DNA of 64,000 nt. Origin: Anaerolineae bacterium. Its GTDB lineage: Bacteria; Chloroflexota; Anaerolineae; Aggregatilineales; Aggregatilineaceae. The notes below the pieces were generated by a model that was not told the DNA's origin, did no database searches, and saw only the letters and a list, made by a program, of their open reading frames with translations. Shown one piece after another: positions 42,472 to 49,948 of this stretch. The stretch covers positions 1 to 64,000 of the forward strand of contig JAFGNU010000017.1 in NCBI GenBank assembly GCA_016926875.1, in the 5' to 3' direction. The stretch's first letter is position 1. The number at the start of each line of letters is the position of its first letter. Position numbers and translations under genes: made by a program.

Positions 42472-43743
42472 ATGCACGTGTTGGTAGTCGGTGGCGGGGG
42501 CCGCGAACACGCGCTCGCCTGGAAGCTGACCCAGTCTCCCCATATCGACTGGATCAGCGTTACACCGGGCAACGCGGGCACGCGCGCCATCGCGCAGAAC
42601 GTCGATATTGACGCGACCGACGTTGTGAGCCTGCTGGAATTTGCCGACAGCGAAGGCGTGAACCTGGTCGTTGTCGGGCCGGAAGACCCGTTAGAGAGCG
42701 GGCTGGTGGACCAATTCGAAGCGGCGGGCATCCCCACCTTTGGCCCGCGCAGGCAGGCTGCGATGGTCGAGTCGTCCAAAAGCTACGCCAAGCGGTTGAT
42801 GAACCAGTATGGCGTGCCAACCGCGCCTTACGAGCTGTTCACCGACCTGCCAACCGCGCTGGATTACGTGTCCAGCCAGCGCGCCGAAGAGATCGTGATC
42901 AAGGCCGACGGGCTGGCGCGCGGCAAAGGCGTCTTTTTGCCCAGGGGCGCATCCGACGCCGAAGGCATTCTGCACTCGCTGCTGATCCAGGATGTGTTAG
43001 GCCGCGCCGGGCGCTGCGTGATCATCGAAGAACGCCTGATCGGAGACGAGATTTCGGTCATGGCTTTCACCGACGGCGAGCACCTGGCCTTGATGCCACC
43101 GGTGCGCGATCACAAGCGGCTGTACGACCGGGACATCGGCCCCAATACCGGCGGCATGGGATCGTATGCCCCCGCCCCGATGCTGACGCCAGAGCTTACC
43201 CAGCAGGTCCGCCATGAGATCATCGAGCCGATCCTGCACGGGCTGCAAGCCGAAAACTGCGATTTCAAGGGTGTGATCTACGCCGGGGTGACGCTCACCC
43301 AGAACGGGCCGATGGCGCTCGAAATCAATACCCGGCTGGGCGATCCGGGCGCGCAGGTCGTGCTGCCGCTGCTGGAAACCGACCTGCTGGAAGTGATCGA
43401 CGCGTGCCTGAACGGGTCGATCAACGACCTATCGCTGCGCTGGTCCGATCAGACGGCTGTCTCGGTCGTGCTGGCCTCGGCAGGCTACCCGGAACGCAGC
43501 GATCCTGGCCTGCCGATCACCCAGACGCCGGTCATGCCGGAAGGCGTCTACCTGTTTCATGCGGGCACGCGGCTGGCCGAAGATGGGACGCTGGTTACGA
43601 CCGGTGGGCGCGTGATGGATGTGACCGCCGTCGGGCCAGACCTGCGCACAGCCATGACGCGCGCCTATGAAGCCGTGCGGCGCGTGCATTTTGAAGGCGT
43701 GCACTACCGGCACGATATCGGCGCGCGGGCGCTGTGGCGATGA
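42472..43743 (+). CDS. purD: Phosphoribosylamine-glycine ligase (GAR synthetase)
   Basis: PurD condenses phosphoribosylamine with glycine using ATP in purine synthesis. The 423-residue protein has the start 'MHVLVVGGGGREHALAWKL', 'VGPEDPLESGLVDQFEAAGI', the grasp region 'RGKGVFLPRGASDAEGI', 'RDHKRLYDRDIGPNTGGMGS' and 'LEINTRLGDPGAQVVLPLLE' with metal-binding Glu/Asn. The length is normal. AAGAAAGGACC precedes the ATG. Its stop overlaps the next start (ATGA), so the glycosylase gene is translationally coupled. Confidence 0.96.
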   Translation: MHVLVVGGGGREHALAWKLTQSPHIDWISVTPGNAGTRAIAQNVDIDATDVVSLLEFADSEGVNLVVVGPEDPLESGLVDQFEAAGIPTFGPRRQAAMVESSKSYAKRLMNQYGVPTAPYELFTDLPTALDYVSSQRAEEIVIKADGLARGKGVFLPRGASDAEGILHSLLIQDVLGRAGRCVIIEERLIGDEISVMAFTDGEHLALMPPVRDHKRLYDRDIGPNTGGMGSYAPAPMLTPELTQQVRHEIIEPILHGLQAENCDFKGVIYAGVTLTQNGPMALEINTRLGDPGAQVVLPLLETDLLEVIDACLNGSINDLSLRWSDQTAVSVVLASAGYPERSDPGLPITQTPVMPEGVYLFHAGTRLAEDGTLVTTGGRVMDVTAVGPDLRTAMTRAYEAVRRVHFEGVHYRHDIGARALWR

Positions 43744-44333
43744 TCGTAAACCGGGATTTCTACGCGCAGCACGCAACAACCGTTGCCCGTGACCTGCTGG
43801 GCGCGGTGCTGGTCCGCCGCATCAACGGGCAGCGCCTCAGCGGGCGGATCGTGGAAACCGAAGCCTACAGCGGGCTGGATGACCTGGCCTCCCACGGGCG
43901 CGCGGGCCGTACGCCGCGCAATCTACCAATGTGGGAAGCGCCCGGCCATGCCTACGTGTACCTGATTTATGGCGCGTATTGGCTGCTGAATATCGTTTGC
44001 GAGCCGGTCGAACACCCGGCGGCGGTGCTGATTCGCGCCATCGAGCCGCTGGAGGGCGAGCCGGTCATGGCGACCAACCGCGCCGGGCGCCCGCGCAAAC
44101 ATTGGACCAGCGGGCCGGGCCGCCTGACGCTGGCGCTGGCCGTGACCGGCGACGACAACCGCGTTGATATGACCACCAGTGCCGCGCACCTGTGGATCGA
44201 GGCGGGCCAGCCGGTGCCGGAAGGCAACGTCTGCGCCGGGCCGCGTATCGGGTTGGGCAGGCACGTCACCGATCCCTGGCTGACGATGCCCTGGCGCTGG
44301 TGGGTGGCGGATAACCCGTTCGTCTCGAAATAG
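43740..44333 (+). CDS. Alkyladenine (3-methyladenine) DNA glycosylase, AAG/MPG family
   Basis: The enzyme removes alkylated or deaminated purines from DNA by base excision. The 197-residue protein has the family elements 'VARDLLGAVLVRRINGQRLS', 'GRIVETEAYSGLDD' (catalytic Glu), 'GHAYVYLIYGAYWLLNIV' with the Tyr that intercalates, 'AVLIRAIEPLEG' and 'SGPGRLTLALAVTG'. The start is ATG 43740, overlapping the purD stop (ATGA). Coupling a repair glycosylase to a purine enzyme is unusual and may only reflect genome compaction. Confidence 0.93.
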   Translation: MIVNRDFYAQHATTVARDLLGAVLVRRINGQRLSGRIVETEAYSGLDDLASHGRAGRTPRNLPMWEAPGHAYVYLIYGAYWLLNIVCEPVEHPAAVLIRAIEPLEGEPVMATNRAGRPRKHWTSGPGRLTLALAVTGDDNRVDMTTSAAHLWIEAGQPVPEGNVCAGPRIGLGRHVTDPWLTMPWRWWVADNPFVSK

Positions 44334-44397
44334 CACGTTTCCCCCGACCGGCATCCCCCGGTGAATCACACGGGCGACCGGCGGTAGACCCGCGCCA

Positions 44398-45603
44398 TCA
44401 CAACCACCCCTTTGCCTGCCACGCGGCGATCTGCTCCTGCGAGACGCTGGCGCTCAGGGCCTCGACCAGGTCGTCCATCTCGTGATCAATGGCAAATACG
44501 ACAAAATCCGGCGTGACATCCAGGATGCCGGACCAGTCGTGACGGGTCAGCGCGGCGGCGACATCGCGCAAGATGTCCGTGGCCGTTTCCCACCGCTGGC
44601 CCATTTGAATCTCCTGTTCCATTTGCTGACAAAGCTGCAAGGTTGCCGGGTCGGTGATCTCCAGCCACAGCGATTGGTCGTACATACCCGGCGTGAACAC
44701 CCAGAAGCGAGCATCGGGATCACCGGAATCCAGCAGCGCCTGGCGCCTGCCCTGTGGTCCCAACATGATATACGGGGGGAAGTGATTCGTCACCGTCCGG
44801 TAGGCCAGCTCGATACAGCAGAGTGTGTCCGTGATGGCTTCCGCGCGCAGCCGTTCGATAACCGCTTCGACCAGCTTGTTTGTAGTCGCTTCGCGGATGG
44901 ATTTGAAGCTCTGGCCTCTAACCCGCCTGCGATACACGGTGCGCGTCCAGCCGTTTTCGTAGTGGCCCTCGATGCGCGCCAGCCTGCCCGCCTCGTCATA
45001 ACAGAACCGCTCCTCGATGCGGAACGGTGACGCACCCGGTCGCTCGTGGTAGCTGTCGATGGTTGCCAGACGCTCGCCATCATACCTGTAACACTCAGCC
45101 GTTTGAAGCCGGCCATTATAGCCCAACCAGTCTAGCAGCGCGTCCGGCCCTCGCCGGGCTTTCCGGCTGTAGAGCGGCGCATACCCGTTCAGGCCAAACA
45201 TGGCATACCATACCACACGATCCTGTTCGTAATAGACCTGCTCCACGCCCAACGGGATGTGCGGGCGGGGCGAAAACTTGACGATCTCGACCGGGTTTGC
45301 GTCGTAACAAAAAAACGTCTCGAAGGCTTTTTCCTGGTAGTTGTACAGGCGGCGCACGCGGGGACGCTTTTGCTCGTCCAGGCCGTACTCGGTCCGCTGG
45401 CTTTTTGACGCGGGCGGCGCTTTCAGCGGGCGGGCGCGCCCTGGATGCCGCTTGAAGTAAAAGGGCAGAGGGCTGTAGCGCGTGCCGTCGGTCCATTCCC
45501 AGCGAACAACCGCCGCTTCTGCTGCCGATTTGAGCGCTGAATACTGGCCGAAGGCGGCTTTCCACCGGGCCAGCGCGCGTTCGAGGGCTTCTTGATCTGT
45601 CAT
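44398..45603 (-). CDS. Cytoplasmic protein with YD-repeat-like middle, function unknown
   Basis: The 401-residue soluble protein has a helical N-terminus, then a beta-rich middle with YD-like motifs ('YNYQEKAFETFFCYDANPVE', 'CYRYDGERLATIDSYHERPG', 'FCYDEAGRLARIEGHYENG'). The C-terminal helical half (about 265-401) has no known domain. The YD-like pattern recalls Rhs-type shells, but only about four repeats are present. The family is not recognised. The start is ATG 45603; no good ribosome-binding site was found. It is divergent from the receiver-CpaE gene across a 231-base gap. Confidence 0.65.
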   Translation of the reverse strand: MTDQEALERALARWKAAFGQYSALKSAAEAAVVRWEWTDGTRYSPLPFYFKRHPGRARPLKAPPASKSQRTEYGLDEQKRPRVRRLYNYQEKAFETFFCYDANPVEIVKFSPRPHIPLGVEQVYYEQDRVVWYAMFGLNGYAPLYSRKARRGPDALLDWLGYNGRLQTAECYRYDGERLATIDSYHERPGASPFRIEERFCYDEAGRLARIEGHYENGWTRTVYRRRVRGQSFKSIREATTNKLVEAVIERLRAEAITDTLCCIELAYRTVTNHFPPYIMLGPQGRRQALLDSGDPDARFWVFTPGMYDQSLWLEITDPATLQLCQQMEQEIQMGQRWETATDILRDVAAALTRHDWSGILDVTPDFVVFAIDHEMDDLVEALSASVSQEQIAAWQAKGWL

Positions 45604-45834
45604 GTTCACCCGTCCAACTAGCGTATCATCACGGCACGACACCGCGTAGCAGCAGCGCCTGATACGCATTGTATGCCAACTTGCGGGTTTGTACCTGCGC
45701 ACGAACCCACTCCCTGACCGTCGCGCGTCTCCCCCTGGCCGATGGTATGTAGGAGCGCAAGCCCCAAAATACAAGAAGTGATACAATGGGCGTAACCTGT
45801 TTACCCTGGTAAAAATGCTCTGGAAAGACGGCTT

Positions 45835-47133
45835 ATGTCCCGAATACTGCTGATTGATGACGACGTGAACCTGCTCCAGATGGTCAAGCTGATGCTTAAG
45901 CGGGTGGGACACGAAATAGAAACCACCAACAAAGGTGAAGAAGGGCTGCGCATGGCCACCGAGATGAAGCCCGACCTGGCGATCATCGACGTGATGATGC
46001 CCGGCCTCAGCGGCTATGATGTGGTGCGCAGCCTGCGCGAAAACCCGATCACAGCCCACATCCCGATCGTGATCCTGACGGCACGCAGCCAGCCGATGGA
46101 CAAGCAGATGGCGCTCGAAGCCGGGGCGAATGCGTTTTTGTCCAAGCCAGTCACCGCCCAGGAGCTAACCAGCCGCGTCGAGGCCGTGCTGCGGGCCGGG
46201 GTGAACTACCGGGTGCATACGGGCCTGCTCACCGAGCCGGTCCACCGCCCGCCATCACCCGCGCCCAGCGTGCCATCTCCGCGCCCGACGCCGATGCCCC
46301 AACCGATCGGGGCCGCCGACAAGGCCGCGCCCCCCGGTACGTCCCCCAAGCCGCCGGGGCACATGCCTATCGGCGCCGAAGACCTGGAAAAGCCATCCCA
46401 ACCCACCCCGCCTGCCGGTCACCTGCCGGTTATGGTGATCGCCAGCCTGCGCGGTGGAACCGGCAGCACTACCATCGCCGTAAACCTGGCCTACCTGCTG
46501 GCTGCGGCGCATGGCAAGCGGGTTTGCCTGGTAGACCTGAGCACTTCCAGCGGGCATATCCCGTTGCAGCTTCACCTGACGCCCACTACCAACTGGGGCC
46601 AACTGCTGACTCAGGGCAGCGCGTTTGATCCACGCGCGATCACGCCGCTGTTGGTGCAGCACGATGCCACCGGGATCGCGGTCCTGACCGCGCCGCCTGT
46701 GCCATCCCGCGCCGCACTCTCAATCCAGGTGATCCAGGGTGTGCTGCGCGAGTTGAGCGGCACGTATGAGCATGTGATCGTGGATGCGCCGAACCTGGAT
46801 ACAGCCACCGAGGGCGCGCTGCTGGTTGCCCGCTCGGTGATCGTGGTGATGTCCGACGATCCACCCTCGATCCAGACCACCGGCCAGTTTTTGATCACGC
46901 TGCAACAACTGGGCATAGAAACGGGGCGCGTGCGCGTGGTGCTGAACCATATCCGGTCGGCGCGGGATGTCCCGGCAGAGACGATTCAGAAAGCGCTCAA
47001 GCGCCCGCTGTCCGCTGAAATCCCATACGAGCGCAACCAGTTGAACGCGATCCGGCGCGGGATGCCGCTGGTAGGCGCGCAGCCGGACAGCGCGTTCGCC
47101 CAGACGATCCAGCAGATCGCCCGCACGATGTAA
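45835..47133 (+). CDS. Receiver domain fused to CpaE/TadZ-like ATPase
   Basis: Residues about 1-120 are a complete receiver domain ('LLIDDDVNLLQMV', acceptor Asp in 'AIIDVMMPGLSG', Thr in 'VILTARS', Lys-Pro in 'FLSKPV'). A Pro-rich linker (about 125-200) joins a MinD/ParA-like ATPase (about 205-432). In its P-loop, 'SLRGGTGSTTIAVNLAYLL', the Lys of the Walker motif is replaced by Ser, as in CpaE/TadZ proteins that localise Tad pili; 'RVCLVDLSTSSGHIPLQL' and 'YEHVIVDAPNL' follow. It probably localises or regulates an envelope system. No other tad genes are in the window. GGAAAG precedes the ATG. Confidence 0.88.
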   Translation: MSRILLIDDDVNLLQMVKLMLKRVGHEIETTNKGEEGLRMATEMKPDLAIIDVMMPGLSGYDVVRSLRENPITAHIPIVILTARSQPMDKQMALEAGANAFLSKPVTAQELTSRVEAVLRAGVNYRVHTGLLTEPVHRPPSPAPSVPSPRPTPMPQPIGAADKAAPPGTSPKPPGHMPIGAEDLEKPSQPTPPAGHLPVMVIASLRGGTGSTTIAVNLAYLLAAAHGKRVCLVDLSTSSGHIPLQLHLTPTTNWGQLLTQGSAFDPRAITPLLVQHDATGIAVLTAPPVPSRAALSIQVIQGVLRELSGTYEHVIVDAPNLDTATEGALLVARSVIVVMSDDPPSIQTTGQFLITLQQLGIETGRVRVVLNHIRSARDVPAETIQKALKRPLSAEIPYERNQLNAIRRGMPLVGAQPDSAFAQTIQQIARTM

Positions 47134-47174
47134 CCCATCACCAGTTTATCTGCGCCGCAGCACGGCAGGAAGAC

Positions 47175-47201
47175 GGGCAGCCACCGGGCGCGGCGCTGCC
47201 C
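47175..47201 (+). terminator. Weak terminator-like hairpin
   Basis: GGGCAGC (47175-47181) pairs with GCTGCCC (47195-47201), followed by a weakly T-rich stretch after the CpaE-like gene. Confidence 0.35.
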
Positions 47202-47244
47202 TGCTGTTTGACCGGTAGAGGTCTGCCCGCGAAAAGGAGGAGCG

Positions 47245-48558
47245 ATGATCAGGCGACCTGTAGCCATTCCGCTTGCGCTGTTCTTGCTGCTGATCCTGGC
47301 GCTATGGAGCACCTCAATCGCGCTGGGCGAGCCGGGTATCCAGGGCGACCCCACCGCGCAGCAGCAAACCATCGACGCCGCCGTCAACCAGTTCTTCACG
47401 CAAACCGCCCAGGCCAACAACCAGATCAATATGACCCAAACCATCGAGGCCGCCTTTAATCAGGCGCTCACCGCGACTGCCGGGTTCGAAGGGACGGTCA
47501 GCGCGCAGTTTGACCAGGCGCTCACCGCGACCGCCATCGCGCCGATGCAGGCGTCCGCCGCGCAAAAAGGGCTGGCGATCATCAGCCGTGAGAACGCACA
47601 GCAGATCGTCCAGGTTACCGAATTTCTCGAAGACGACCACGATGCTTATGCCGTGGCCTTCAACCCTGACGCGACCATTCTGGCTTTTGGCGATTCGTAT
47701 GGCGATGTGTGGCTCAAAGACGTGAAAACGGGCAGTGACCTGGGTGGTGTGCATGACGAGCACGACTCGACCATCTACGCGCTGGCCTTCAGCCCGGACG
47801 GGTCTACCGTGGCCTTCACAGTCGACTACCAAAATGTGCACCTGTTGGATATTGCCAGCGGTGCCACCCGCCCCCTGATCGAACAGGATATGGGCGACAT
47901 TCAAGACCTTGCCTTCAGCCCGGACGGGGCAACTTTGCTGGCGGCGGCAACATACAGCGTGCGGCTGTGGGACGTGGTAACCGGCAATACGATCCGCGAC
48001 TTGACCGGCGACGACGAGGATGACCTGGACGTCTACAGCATGGCGCTCAGCCCGGATGGCAGGCTGGCGGCGGTTGGTGGGGAATGGTGGGTCACGGATG
48101 ACTGGATCGACGCGGTGCGGCTGTATGACGTGGCAACCGGCGAACTGGTGCGGCAGCTTCCGATTACCCCCACCGAAGACAGCGACAGCCCGCCCATCGA
48201 TCTTGCCTTTAGCCCGGGCGGCGCTACGCTGGCCGTTGCGCCCGAAGATGGCCCGGCGCTGCTGATCGACGTTGAAACCGGCAGGCAGATCGCCGAACTG
48301 GAAGGGTACTATATCCTCAGCGTGGCCTTTAGCCCGGACGGGGTGATCGCGGCCACCGGCGACGAGGAGGGCACTATCCGGTTGTGGGATGCGACCACCG
48401 GGGTTGCGCTGGTGATGCTCGAAGCGGACGACTATTATGTGTCCGACCTCGTGTTCAGCCCTGATGGGTCGCTGTTGGCATCTGCCAGCGACAGCGGCAT
48501 CGTCCGGCTGTGGGGCGTGCGGCTCCAGGCTTCGCCGCCGCCACCCTCCGGCCAGTAA
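47245..48558 (+). CDS. Membrane-anchored WD40-repeat protein
   Basis: The 437-residue protein has an N-terminal signal or anchor (about 1-28) and a Gln/Ala/Thr-rich stalk with three similar segments ('NQFFTQTAQANNQ', 'AFNQALTATAGF', 'QFDQALTATAIAP'). A seven-bladed WD40 propeller follows (about 125-430), with blades marked by 'LAFSPDGxT' and 'VRLWDxxTG'. It probably scaffolds protein contacts at the cell surface. AAAGGAGGAG precedes the ATG. No partner can be named; the upstream CpaE-like protein may act on the same envelope region. Confidence 0.85.
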   Translation: MIRRPVAIPLALFLLLILALWSTSIALGEPGIQGDPTAQQQTIDAAVNQFFTQTAQANNQINMTQTIEAAFNQALTATAGFEGTVSAQFDQALTATAIAPMQASAAQKGLAIISRENAQQIVQVTEFLEDDHDAYAVAFNPDATILAFGDSYGDVWLKDVKTGSDLGGVHDEHDSTIYALAFSPDGSTVAFTVDYQNVHLLDIASGATRPLIEQDMGDIQDLAFSPDGATLLAAATYSVRLWDVVTGNTIRDLTGDDEDDLDVYSMALSPDGRLAAVGGEWWVTDDWIDAVRLYDVATGELVRQLPITPTEDSDSPPIDLAFSPGGATLAVAPEDGPALLIDVETGRQIAELEGYYILSVAFSPDGVIAATGDEEGTIRLWDATTGVALVMLEADDYYVSDLVFSPDGSLLASASDSGIVRLWGVRLQASPPPPSGQ

Positions 48559-48639
48559 CATGCCTGTTCCCGTATAACGCGGCGAAAGTCAAGGTGTTGT
48601 ATGATAGTAGAAAGTTAGATTATATAGGAGGTTGCCTCA

Positions 48640-48897
48640 ATGGACGGTTTCCTGAACTTCTTAGCCAGTCGCAATGGGCGCATCACGCGCCTGGTGATTG
48701 GCGTTATCCTGCTCGTGATCGGACTTGCAATTGGGTTCAGCGGCGGCAGTCTCTTTGGTTGGATTCTGGCCGTGATCGGCTTGTTTCCCGTCATTGGAGG
48801 CGCACTCGATCTATGCCTGCTGGCGCCGTTCTTTGGCAAGCCGTTGAAGGGCGCAGAAATACGGGCCGGAGGTCCAGTGCCACCCGCCGAAGAATAA
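48640..48897 (+). CDS. DUF2892-like small membrane protein
   Basis: The 85-residue protein has two membrane helices (about 14-35 and 38-60) with the DUF2892 pattern 'GRITRLVIGVILLVIGLAIG' and 'VIGLFPVIGGALDLCLLAPF', ending in a short polar tail. In other bacteria this domain is alone or fused to rhodanese (YgaP-like). Its role is unknown. TATAGGAGG precedes the ATG. It lies 81 bases after the WD40 gene. Confidence 0.8.
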   Translation: MDGFLNFLASRNGRITRLVIGVILLVIGLAIGFSGGSLFGWILAVIGLFPVIGGALDLCLLAPFFGKPLKGAEIRAGGPVPPAEE

Positions 48898-48968
48898 CTC
48901 TATTCTCTATCGTTTAGTCAAACTCAAGTAATCTTAAGTATTTGACACCGCGCAATAGGTCCACGGGG

Positions 48969-48998
48969 CAGATGCTCATCGAACATGATGAGCATCTG
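48969..48998 (+). promoter_or_regulatory. Perfect 12-bp hairpin upstream of the isochorismatase-like gene
   Basis: CAGATGCTCATC and GATGAGCATCTG form a perfect stem with a GAACAT loop about 70 bases before the gene start. Location suggests an operator or leader structure. A TTGACA lies at 48942-48947 without a good -10. Confidence 0.4.
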
Positions 48999-49065
48999 CT
49001 GTCTGAACGTTTCACCGTCTTTCCGGCCCTGTTCTGAACGTCTACTGATGGAAGGAGTCAGGTTG

Positions 49066-49578
49066 ATGGACACCTCGAAAGCCCTGTTGGTGATCGACGT
49101 GCAGCAAGCACTCTTTGAAAAATCCACGCCGATCTACAAGGCCGGTGAACTGCTTCAGAATATTCGCACGCTGATTGAACAAGCGCACCGCAGCGGTACG
49201 CCGGTGTTTTTTATCCAACATGCGAACAACAGCTTCCTGGCGCAGGGGTCCGAGGGCTGGCAGCTTCATCCCCAGTTGCAGGTGACGAAAGCTGATACCC
49301 TCATCCACAAGCGGCACGGAAACGCCTTTGAACAAACCCCGCTTCACCAGGAGCTTAAAGCGCGCGGCATCAACACGGTGGTGGTGACAGGGTTGGTGAC
49401 ACACGGGTGCGTCAGGGCGACGTGTTTGGGGGGGCAAGAGCTGGGTTACCAGGTTATCCTGGTGAGCGACGGGCACAGCAATTACCACAAAAAAGCGGCC
49501 AGCGTGATCGAAGAGTGGAACCAGAAATTGAGCGAAACCGGCGTTGATCTTCGCTTAACGCAGGAAATGACGTTTTAG
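49066..49578 (+). CDS. Isochorismatase-family cysteine hydrolase
   Basis: The 170-residue protein is a typical cysteine hydrolase of the isochorismatase/nicotinamidase superfamily. The catalytic Asp sits in 'ALLVIDVQQALFE', the Lys in 'LIHKRHGNAFEQTPLHQEL', and the Cys in 'VVVTGLVTHGCVRATCLGGQ' with the usual cis-peptide context. The substrate cannot be read (isochorismate, nicotinamide and N-carbamoyl amides are all possible). The start is ATG 49066 with AAGGAG 8 bases upstream; an ATG at 49048 is less well placed. The hairpin at 49627-49660 follows. Confidence 0.88.
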   Translation: MDTSKALLVIDVQQALFEKSTPIYKAGELLQNIRTLIEQAHRSGTPVFFIQHANNSFLAQGSEGWQLHPQLQVTKADTLIHKRHGNAFEQTPLHQELKARGINTVVVTGLVTHGCVRATCLGGQELGYQVILVSDGHSNYHKKAASVIEEWNQKLSETGVDLRLTQEMTF

Positions 49579-49626
49579 CGTCCCGCCGTTGTTTTTGGGC
49601 TGCCTGCTGGCCCTTCCTGGAAACAC

Positions 49627-49740
49627 AAAACTGGGCGTCCTGCCGGGGGCACCCAGTTTTGCCCGGCGCGCTGTAATGGGGGTTGGGGAAAAGCGCGCCA
49701 ACGAACAGATTGCACAGGATGTTCTCGCATCTGTGTAGGC
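49627..49740 (-). ncRNA. Candidate structured RNA, partner of the SOS-associated RNA
   Basis: On the minus strand a GGCGCGCT/AGCGCGCC stem (49699-49692 with 49672-49665) carries a loop with CCCCAACCCCC. It is followed by an AAAACTGGG/CCCAGTTTT hairpin (49660-49627) with a C-rich loop and a T-rich tail. The same order occurs at 51648-51734. An outer ACAGAT/ATCTGT stem (49705-49734) may enclose more. I found no clear promoter on this strand, and in plus direction the second hairpin could just be the terminator of the isochorismatase-like gene. Confidence 0.35.
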
Positions 49741-49948
49741 CAAGCATGGCACGCCCACATTGCACACCCCTTACAATCACCCTACAAACCTGTAATGGTG
49801 CACAGGCAAAACGGCCTGCTATCACCAAAACCCACATTCCGCACTTGAATCAAGCAAAACCTGAATTAATCTAGTAACCTTTAGATGCGGGGAAATCAGC
49901 AGTCACTGGCGCAAACAACCCCAATCGTTATCTTCAGGGAAGGCGAAT

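Noticed and set aside
45604-46059. N-terminal extension of the YD-like protein to 46059
   Set aside because: It would overlap the start of the divergent receiver-CpaE gene by over 200 bases, and its residues look non-coding.
48979-48992. CGAACATGATGAGC as a LexA box
   Set aside because: Only one half-site matches; the second half is part of the 12-bp hairpin stem.
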